A stretch of DNA of 64,000 bases from Myrica gale. Taxonomy: Eukaryota > Streptophyta > Magnoliopsida > Fagales > Myricaceae. A program made the position numbers and the translations under genes. Position 1 is the first letter of the stretch, and every line of letters starts with the position of its first letter. The DNA lies in NCBI GenBank assembly GCA_963930655.1, contig OZ005604.1, forward strand, positions 9,868,001-9,932,000, in the 5' to 3' direction. Shown here one piece after another: positions 13,836 through 24,400 of the stretch. Under the pieces are notes generated by a model. It saw only the letters and a list, made by a program, of their open reading frames with translations, was not told where the DNA came from and did no database searches.

Positions 13836-14907
13836 GGGTCCATATTAAGGTTTTGTTGGAATCCCTTAGGACTTGTACTTCAGCCATGCAGACATGACAT
13901 GTAATTTGGATGCTTTCACTATTGTCGTTGTAGTCAATTGTGTAAGTTGAAGTTTTTGTAAATCTCTTTGGCCCATCTCTCTCAGTTGTAGGTGTTTATG
14001 TATGTGTATAAAAAAAATCTGCTGCATGATTAAGAGAAAACGCTAGAACATTCATTGAGTGGATGTTCGCGGCTGTCATTAACCCCCTTCGGGCTAGCGT
14101 TCGGGGCGTGACATAACCACTTCAAGCTCCAAGCCTTTCCCTTGTTTCTCTTCAAGTCACTTCCAATAGCTGCTGTTACTTCTCCTTTTCCTTCACTTCA
14201 AACCTTCATCTCAACACCTATTCAACACCTTTCCCAGCCCTTGAAGCCATTCTAGTGGGAGGAACCGAAAGCTGAAGGGTAGTGAAGTTTTTGGTGAAAG
14301 TCGAGTGTTTTAGTTGGAGGTAGAGGTAGATTGTGATTTGCATGTACTTTTTTAGTTGTTTTCCTCCATAGTTTCTGACCTTAGATACTTTTATACTAGG
14401 TGCTCTCTTCTCTAATCAAGCTTGTGTTCAGTACCAAGGTAAGTAGAGTTGGTCTTTTGGTTGGACTTGCTATTTTTGGCTGTGTACCTTGTGCTCTTTT
14501 ATCTTGTAAATACATGCATGATTAGATCTGATTAGGTTGGGTCTGTTGAGGTTATTGTGGTTTGGAGGAAGGGATTAATTGGAGGATTGAGTAAATTTCG
14601 GCTTTAGGAATTATCATGCATGTTGGTATATTGTGTGGGTTTGGTCATATTCTTCTAGATTTGCATGCATGAGATGGTTGATGGCTAAAAGGCTTGGATA
14701 TGGAAATCTAGTTAAGGATTGAGCGGTTTGGAATTAGAAACCCTAAACATCTTATGTTAAGAGGGTGCCTCGGGTTGATATGTATATGAAGATTCGTTTA
14801 GGCATGTATTAGGGTGTGTGGAATGGTCTTTGGTCAGTAGAATCAACCTCGGGATCATGTTTAGGTTGTTGGAATAGGAAGATTTTAGCACTCTGTTTTT
14901 AGGTATC

Positions 14908-15128
14908 ATCACGCTCGACTAGCGTGCGTTAGGCGCTCAAGCGGCCTTAAGGAAATATGGTGGACAATGACTTGCCATCTGACCAACGCTCGACAAGTGC
15001 TCGAGCGGCATTTGAAAATTTTTAACACATAGATTTTGCGCTCGACCGCCGCTCAAGCGAGGGTTGATGGAAGTTGGACAGTGTGTTGGCGCTCGACCAG
15101 TGCTCTTCAGGCGCTCGAGCGGGCTTGT
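14908..15128 (+). repeat. GCTCGA-type palindrome cassette in level-1 LTR
   Basis: A run of GCTCGA, GCTCAAGCG and GCTCGAGCG words spaced 15-30 bp apart lies between agcactctgtttttaggtat and the conserved LTR word ggacttaagatgctattagg. The corresponding position in the minus-strand LTR of the same family (~2050-2130) has no such words, so the block is an insertion or expansion specific to this copy. Confidence 0.75.
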
Positions 15129-16386
15129 AAAATCTCCCATATGTCGAACTTGGAGTTTGATATCTTAATAGTTGTTGTTTTTGGACTTAAGATGCTATTA
15201 GGATATGTTATATGATAATTACTTTCTCAAATGTTTTATGTAAGTTTTCTAAAGTGAACCTTTGAAAATAAAATAGTATTTTTCAGAAATGTACTTTTGG
15301 AAAACCGAATTAAATTCAAGTATTTTTCTTTGTGTGTTTATGTAATTAGTTCCTAAGCATCTAAATGTGATAATTGAATCGCTTGTAGGCGAAGCACCGT
15401 CTCATAATCAAGGAGACCAAGGTAAGTGGATTGTAAGTAACTTACATTTTGCAAAACTGGAGTGGTACGCTGCATAGTTTCATGAATAAGCATGACATTT
15501 CATGAACAAGCATGACATGACACGAACATTGCATGTTTTTCTAAAGTGATTTTATGCAATGACATATGGGAAGTTTTATAATAAGTCAAGTCAAGTTAAG
15601 GGCTCTGGTCGGTACCGTACTATCAAGATGGACTCCCATACCGAAGGACGAATGCGAGAAGGTTGGTTGAATCATAAGAGGTTGTGCAACCACACTGAAG
15701 GACAATGAGAAGGTGTGGGCCTCCAAGGGTCGTGTCTAGCCATTAGGCCAGGGGCCACTTCAAGGGCTAGCTCGACCAAATTAAATGTCCCCAAAGGTAA
15801 GGGAGACGATTCTGATGGGAACGCACAACCCGGACTCCAGGGGTTAAATGGAGCGTAAGTAGCCCACAAGTTATGAATGAACTATTTTCAAGGGCCATGA
15901 GCCAAATTCAAGAACACGAACAAGTTTTACGATCAAAGGTATGTGCATAATCATGGAACATGCATGTGCATCATGAATTATGAATTCTCATGATATACAA
16001 GTTCAAGTTTTAATATCATGTTTTTAAAGTTATGTTTATCCCTTACTGAGTATTTTTTACTCACGTTTTTAAAACTGTATCATTCCAGATGCCTCAGGTG
16101 AAGGAAGTCAGGAGGACTATCTGACCTGGAAGAAAGATGTTAATGTGTTTTGTTGTTGTGACCTGATCGATGTGATCTGTCACTTGAATATCATGTATTG
16201 TGTAATCTAAGATACTTTGCTAAATTGAGGACTTTTATGAAGTTATGTTGTATGGATTTGGCCCGTCTCTCTCTCGATCCTATGTTTTTTCCGCTGTATG
16301 TTTAAGGAAGCACGCTGGAGCTTTCCTCGGGATTGCTCGCGGCTGTCACGGTCCCTGCGGGATGGCGTTCGGGGCATGACACTTTT

Positions 16387-18230
16387 CGAATTGGACGATC
16401 AAATTTAAGCAGATCTTGATCTAGAGAATTGATTGTTATTTGGAGAACACTAATATAAAATATTGAGGGATGGGATGTTTCTACTTTGAAGAGCTTGAAA
16501 GGATTTGGGAAGGTAGTGTTACACTAAAGCTATTGATCAAATTTAATGTATCAATTACCTTGAATTGTTATACCTGCAAGTATACTACGTCGAATCCACA
16601 TTGATTAAAATGTATGATGAGGAACTATGATTAAAAAATTAAATAAAATAAAGAAAAATTATTTTGTGCGATTTTAAGATTGCCCTTAATTAAGCAGAAA
16701 ATAGAGGATGAAACTAATAAAGACAAACTACTAAAGTTGTAAGGATTTATTTAACAACTCGTGATGCCTTTGATTAGTTATACTCAATTTAATGAATGAT
16801 GATTCTCTCCAACCGAAAAATCTAACAATAAGCTTGCGAAGATATTCATATGATAGGATTTATGAATAATAAATGGTTTGACAATAAAGCTCTAATTTCA
16901 CATCACATGGATTCTTATAGCATTCAATAACAAATTAATCTACCAATATAGAACCATTCGATTACACGTAAATCATTTTATTACCTTGTCGATGATTAAA
17001 ACATGACAAACTATTAAACTTTACCTTGAACCTTAGCAAGAGAGTTCTAGCTTGACAGCTTCACAAAGAAAGCCATGAATTCTAGAGAAAAACGTCTTAC
17101 TAGTAAAACAACAAAAGTGAAAAGTGTAAAGGTCTTCAGATGTTGTGTTTTCCACCCCTTTTAAAGCTCTCCAACTTCAAGTGTGTTTTTCACCCTCTAG
17201 ACGTACAAATCTCGAAATATTTGTGAACCAAAAGTTGTAGATAACTCAAAGAGCTTTCAAAGGCCGTATAGATCACATTATTTGGATAACTAAAGAATTA
17301 GTTATGAAGTTTTTAATAAATACGTTCAGTTACATATGCATCTCCATCCTAATTTAAAATTGCTTCCTTGAGTTCAAATGTTGTTTCTCTCCATCCAATC
17401 CCACGAAATTAGCATGAACAAAAGCCCTCTAAGCTCTCATCTTCAATAATTGAATTGGAATGAGTGAATAAAATCACTGGTCTTTCAGTTTAGTTACGAT
17501 TCTTGCATACATATAAAATATCTATACATTACAATTTTTTCCAATAAAACACATGGATGAATTTGATTAAAAATCAAATGCTAACTTGAAAATGAGTGTC
17601 AAATGTCCCTAATAATAATGTTAATTGTCCCACAATGAACACTTATAGGTAGATACTGGTGGGAATGTGGGATTGGTGAATAATAATGACGCTGAAAATT
17701 AGAACAATGACTTAAGAGTGTTGAACAATTTCGTTGAGGAGACGACACAAAAGTGTTGAATTGCTGGAAGATGCTGAGAACGAGGAAGTGAAGTATGCCT
17801 TCATCCAATTGCCTTATGGAGCAGGTGACGAAGCATTTGTAGAGGATAGACAACCATTTAGGTTATGCCCCAAATATCTACATTTGACGTAGAAACTTGA
17901 TAATCTTTGGTAGCAGAAATAAGTCCAAAAAAGTTTTGGAGACTTCGGTTAAATATAATCCCAATTTTCAGTGGTTGCGATATGTTTACGGCCACTCAAA
18001 TTCAAAGAAGGCTTGAACCTAGAATGACTTCATTCTGATCATTATTTCCCACGCACACCACGCACACCACTAAGCCACCACCCCTGGTTGTACATTAATC
18101 TCAGTCTATACCTCTTCTTTAGCAGCAGAAGGAACCGAAGCCAATTGGGAGAGGACAAAAAAATTGAATTAAAGCCCTAACACCAGGTCATTGCCTCCAC
18201 TAACCTGCTAGAAGTACCGTCTGTTTTTTT
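16387..18230. other. Non-coding, probably repetitive; no gene recognised
   Basis: This is AT-rich DNA with short broken frames only. The word gcaagtatactacgtcgaat with its surroundings (~16575) resembles a sequence common in plant LTR retroelements, so 16400-17500 may be an old element, but no diagnostic protein is visible. A short minus frame at 17599-17853 has no recognisable domain. Confidence 0.4.
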
Positions 18231-18471
18231 ACCTCAATCATTCTCTTCCAAGGACTACTCTCAGTTCTTTTTTTACACGATCATGCAGTCTCAAAACAAG
18301 ATTCATCTGAATCCAAATACAACATAGCAGCAAATATTATTCTTCAAATGGAACATGACTATTTTCTTGTCCTTCTCCCATTTGATAGATATTTAAGCTT
18401 TGATCCCCCATCAACAGATGAGAGGGACTGCAGAAATGCGCACGAGCTTCGTTATTTTACTATAAATTAAT

Positions 18472-21400
18472 CTAATCAGACTTCTTTGCCGTGACCTTTC
18501 CCTTAGGGATCTTGCTAAGGATTCCAGCATCCAGCTCCTTATAGTGATTTTGAAACTTACCGATGACACTGTACACAACGCTGTCAACTTGATCTTCGTA
18601 CCTCTCATATAAAACTGGCAGTGTGTGGGCTGCAACAAAACCTGAAGAAATTCGAAAACTGTCGATGCTAATACTGGCAATAAAACCCAGCCACCATTTG
18701 TGTTTTCTCATATATGTTTCTCACAGAAACAGGGGTACACATCTTTACTCATGACTAGGCCAAAAAGAACCAAGAAAGGGCATCCACTAATATTTGTAGG
18801 GGAAATTTCACTTTGTGCCCTTAAACTACGGGGTCAATGTCATTTTGGGAGTCCTAAACTACGGAGTTCTTTACATTGAGTCCTCAAACTACTAAAATTC
18901 ATCAATGTGTGCCTTAACTAAGATCCAACCATCAAAACCATGTCACATTTCCCATTTATAAGACGTGGCACAATTTTGACCATTAAATTTTTTTTAGGAC
19001 GTCTATTGATAAATTTTGGTAGTTCGAGAGCTCAATGTGAAGAACTTAGTAGTTTGAACCCCTAAAGTAACATTGGCCCCGTAGTTTGGGGGCGAATGAC
19101 TTTTCCCCATATTTGTATCTTCTAGATTCATTGAGTTTCCCTTTTTTTTATAAGGAAAGCTTTATTGAAAATACTAACATGGTGTTTGGAAGTCAAAATT
19201 TTAGCCCCAATAAAATCTCTCCAAAATTTTAGCCCCAATAAAATCTTTCCAAAATTTTCTCTTCCCCATCAAATCATTACTTTTCACTCCAAATAAATAT
19301 AAAAATTCCTTCAAATCATCTCTTCAATTTTTCACCAACTCCAACACCCTAAAATTTTAAACATCCCAAAATTTTAACAATCAAACACCATGTAAAAGAG
19401 GTAACAGTACAAAGAGCTATACTGAAAACCTACTCCAAACAAGCTACAAAACTAAGGAAATCATAAAAATCAGAGAAAGTATAGCCCAAAACAACATTTG
19501 CCCAAAGAAAAAAAGAACTCAACAACTTTCCTCTCAACCCTTCTAAAGAAAAAACAAACAGTTCTTGAAACATCTCTCATTCCTCCCCCTCTAAATAACT
19601 CACCAGATACACAAAGGGATCATCCTTCACACCCTCGAAGCAAGAGGGTTGTTGAACTTCCTCTTCCAACAAAACAACACCTCAATCACCCTAGAAGGCA
19701 TAACACATTAGTAATTCTTTATGCTAAGCACATGAGACCATAAATCCCTAGCAACATCACAATGTAACACTATATGATCCATGGATTCCCCATTACACCT
19801 ACAAAGGTAGAACAAATCAAGAAGACAAATACCACTTCTCCTCATTTTGTCCAAAGTCAAGATTCTCTCATGAGCAGCCTCCAACACAAAGAATGAGACT
19901 CTCAAAGGTACAAAGGACCTCCACTCTGCCTCCATGGAAAAGACAAAACGGGGCTGCAAGAGAGAAGCTCATACATCTTTTTCCCCATGAAAATGTCATT
20001 CTTGGTACCCATCCAGCACACATCCTATCATCAACCCCACTCCTTAAAGACTTGGAATAAAGGAGAGAATATAATGCCGAAAAAACCTCCACTTCTCAAT
20101 CATTAGCTGCCCACACAAACTAAACATTCCAAGCACCCAGCCAGAATTCTCCGCCCAATAATCCGCCACCCAAGCATCCTTATCTCTAGCAATAGAAAAG
20201 AGGGACGGAAAGACATGCCTCAAGGGTCTCTCCCCGCACCAAAGGTCACTCCAAAAACGAACTCTATTGCCACGACCCACCTCAAACCTGATAAAATGTC
20301 TAAAAGGATCCCCCACCCTTTGTTAATAAACCTCCAAAGACCAACACCATAATTCTCTCTCCTCTGAGGGGTCCTCCACTCACCCGACTCACACCCAAAC
20401 TTCTCCACAATAACATTCCACCACGAACTGTTGGTTTCCAAGGCAAAGCGCCACAACCACTTCTCAAGCAAAGCCTTATTAAAAGGAATCAAGCGCCTAA
20501 TGTCCAACCCTCCATGCCTAATAGGGTAGCAAACCTTCTCCCATTTAAGCAAGTGACTTATGCGCATTTTCATTGCTACTCCACAAAAAGGTCTCTTTGT
20601 AACTTCTCCAATATGCAAACCACAACCGAAGGGATGGAGAAAAGAGAAAAAATAAGTGAGAAGATTAGCAAGTGTAGACTTGATCAATGTGACTCTACCA
20701 CCTTTTGAAAGATAACTTTGCTTCCACCCAGCCAACCACTTCTCAGATCTCTCAATTATGTCATTCCAAATGTAAATGCTTTTGAAACGCGCACCCAAAG
20801 GAAGGCCAAGATACGTGATAGGCAATGAAGCCGATGTGCAACCCATGATATTAGCCAAGTCTTAGACATTACCCACCGCTCCTATTGGAATAGCCTCAGA
20901 TTTCGAAAGATTAATCTTTAGGCCAAACACCATCTCAAAACAATCCAAAAGACAACGAAGATTGCGAAACTGGCTCTCCTTAGCCCCCACACAAAATAAG
21001 TGTATCATCTACAAAAGGCAAGTGGGAGATACACACCCCACCACTACCAACAATGAACCCCTCAATGGACCCCACCTCCACCAACCTATTCAGCATCCTA
21101 CTCAAAGCTTCCATAACAATAACAAACAAAAAGGACGAGAGGGGGACACCTTGGCGCAAACCACGAGAACCTCCAAAGAAATCTTCAAGAGATCCATTCA
21201 CCATAACTGAATATCTGGCAGAAGAAATACAGAACTTCATCCAGCTACACCATTTAACACCAAAGACACACCTCCTCAACAAGTAAAAAAGAAAGCCCCA
21301 GTTGACGTGATCGTATGCCTTATGGATATCGAGCTTGCAAAACATTCCAAACAAATTGGAGTGCAACCAAGAGTCAATGCACTCACTCGAAAATCTGTCT

Positions 21401-24400
21401 ACCCCTAACAAAGGAACTCTGGGTAGGTGAAATAATTTTACCCAAAACCAACTTAAGCCTATTAGCCAAAACTTTCGCCAAAATTTTGTATACCTCTCCC
21501 ACAAAGCTAATGGGACAAAAGTCCTAAAGCTCCACAGCCCCATGCTTTTTCGGAATCAAGACAATGAATGTGTCATTGAGACTTCTGACAAAATTCTCAG
21601 CCTAGGCTAACTTATTGAACATGGAATGACATCACCCTTGACTACATCCTAACAGGACTGATAGAAAGCTAAGGAGAAACCGTCCGGACCGGTGACTTTA
21701 TCACCATTAAGACTCCTCACAACACCGATCACCTTATCTTCATCAAAGGATCTTTCAAGCCAATCAGCCTCTTCCCCAGAAATCGAATCAAACCCCAAGT
21801 CATCCAACAAAGGTCTCCATGAAAAAGGCTTCTGATACAAAGACTATAAAAGCAAACAATCTCATTAGAAATACGCTCAGTATCCTCCACAAGTTCCCCG
21901 TCAACCTCCAACAAAGAAATAGGGTTAACCTTTCTATTGGAATTAGCCACCCGGTGAAAAAACTTGGTGCATCTATCATCATCTTTGAGCCCAAGAGCTC
22001 TAGATTTCTGCCTCCAACTAGTCTCCTCCATATCAATCAAGAGCATTAACTCCCCTGAGACTTCCATCATCCTAGCTATACCAACCTCGTTAATCAGCCC
22101 ACCCTCCTCCAGGACCTCAAGGGATAAAATATCATGTAACAACGAGGATTTCCTTAAGGCAACATCCCCAAACACCTCGCGGTTCCAGATTTTGATATCC
22201 CTCTTAAGAGTCTTCAATTTAGAATCAAGCACGAAACTAGGCGAGCTAGAAAAGACATAAGACCTCAATCACATCTCCACCATATCAACAAACTCATCTA
22301 CCTTGAGCCACATATTTTCAAACCTAAAAGGCTTCTTTCCTCTCCCCACAAAACCACTCTCCAAAATAATCAGAAAATGATCCGAACACAAACGTGGCAA
22401 CCTTTTCTAAGAAACATCCAGAACCAATGACTCCTAACTTGGATTAAAATGAAAGCGATCAATCCTAGACCAAGATTAAACAAACCTTCCATTAGACCAA
22501 GTGAAGAGTCCTCCCGACAAAGGTGTATCAATCAATTGATTCTCATCAATAAATTTCGAGAACTCCATCATAGCATTGTTGAACCCCTCCAACCCGGAAC
22601 GTTCACTCGGAAATCAAGAAACGTTGAAATCCCCAACCCCCAATACACCAACGTACCACCACTCCATCATCCCAACCAACTCCTCCCAAAGAAATCTCCT
22701 ATAATCAGCATTAGGACCATAAACCCCTTAGAACCCCATCCTCAACATTTTTCAAAATCACCGAAACTGAAAAACAACCAACACTAAACTCCACCAATTC
22801 AAGAATCCTCGTGTCCCAAAGAAGCACAATACCACCCAAAGCACCATCCGTTTCCAAACAACACCAACCAACATGGAACCCCCCCCCCCCACCAAAAGAC
22901 TCCTAATAATGGAACAATTTCCAATTTCGTCTCCTAAAGACAAACCAAATCAGGTTTCCACCCCCTTAATAAATTACCAACTCTACAACGTTTTGCTCTA
23001 CATTGAGATCCCTTACATTCCAACTAATTATTCTAGGCATCATAATAATTTATGTGATTCCCTCCATACCTTCCAAGTCTTCCTCGATACATACGTTTTC
23101 CCCTCATAATTAACTGTGGAACTCAAACCTTTTAGCTCCCTAAGACATTTGCTCCCCGATTTACAAGGAGTTTTTGATCCATTATGATATCTCTCCTCCC
23201 ATGAAGCGAACAGCGCCATCCTGAATCAAGCCCGTTGACCCAAACTTCCCCAAATGTCCTATTAAGCTCATAGGACGGCGACGACTCCAAGGGAAAGGTA
23301 GTCGCATTCCCGACGACAACTAAGGACTGAGCTATCGCCGACAGTTAAGGAGATGCAGCATCACAACAAAAACTAGCTCGATTGGCAGAAACGACTCAGA
23401 CAATCCACTGAAGAGACCCTCCGACGACGACTCACCAGAGATGCCCACTTCTAACACAAAAAGAGTCGACGTCGACCTTGGGCATTGGAATCGCGGAACA
23501 GGAGGAGGAGCTTCTGTCCGCATGAGATTCCTCAAAAAATACTGGGTCAGGCAACCCAATCAAATTTGGATCCTCCTCAATACAGGCATTTCCATCCCTA
23601 TCAACAGAGAAAACCAGCCCAAAACTAGGGGAACCCGGTCCAATCATGTCCTCAAATATTGAATTTGGATCGAAACTGACTCCAAGGTCCAAACCAGTCC
23701 CCCCATTAGAGCTCGGTCCAGACACCCCCCCAACAGTGCCACTCAATCCCTCAAGCCCCAAGAACCCCTCTCCACAATCCTTACAATTTTGACCCAACTC
23801 CACTGTACCAAGTTGGCTCAACTTTTCCAACAAATTTAGCAGTCGATCCATCTCCATTTTAAGAGCTGAAAGTCTCATATGTAAGTGCTTCACACAGTAG
23901 TAATCTCCCACACACCCACCAACCAAACATTCAATAAAAGCCCCTGCTTTGGAACCTGAAAAGTCAGCCACCAAAATTGCATGCTCATCCTCCTTCGCGT
24001 GCAAACACGATACTACTCTCCCACCAGCAACTGTCGACATTCCCTCTTCCTTCGACACCACCTTACCTGGGAGTACCGACAACGGAACCTTCTTGATAGT
24101 GTCGACAAAAGAGATTCCTCCATTCCGCTCCGCAGCTTTCGAAGAGAACTTAGCTTTTCTTGTGTTGCTGAGAAAAGCAACCACATCATGGAAGCAATCT
24201 GCCATAATAATCAACTCTCTCCCTTTGAGACCTTCAGGGACCATTATTGACCCTCTACGTCGCCCCTCACCATATTTGATGATAGCAACGTACCACCCCA
24301 CCTTATTCCCACACCGCTAGGCCAGGAATGCTCGCAACACATCTTAAACTTCAAGACAAAAGGACGATCTGCTCCTGCGACCAACAGCTTGCTGGCCATA

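Larger units (their letters stand above)
7734..14113 (+). mobile_element. Nested solo LTR, level 2, gypsy
   Basis: It begins TGTGAGACCCCGATTTTAGG at 7734 and ends TTCGGGGCGTGACA at 14113. It is flanked by an identical duplication TAACC (7729-7733 and 14114-14118), placed inside the level-1 LTR. Its own sequence is 7734-10628 plus 13841-14113 (~3.2 kb). It carries palindrome cassettes at 7832-8205, a purine-rich leader near 8360-8450 and a block at 9480-9800 closely matched at 12900-13225 in level 3. No internal retrotransposon region is present. Confidence 0.9.
6664..16381 (+). mobile_element. Outermost nested solo LTR (level 1), gypsy
   Basis: It starts TGTGAGACC at 6664, ends CGTTCGGGGCATGACA at 16381, and is flanked by an identical 5-bp duplication CTTTT (6659-6663 and 16382-16386). 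Its own sequence is 6664-7733 plus 14119-16381 (~3.3 kb); the rest is the level-2 insertion. It is the same family as the minus-strand LTR at 873-4743. No gag, pol, primer-binding site or polypurine tract lies between its ends, so it is a product of LTR-LTR recombination. Confidence 0.9.
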
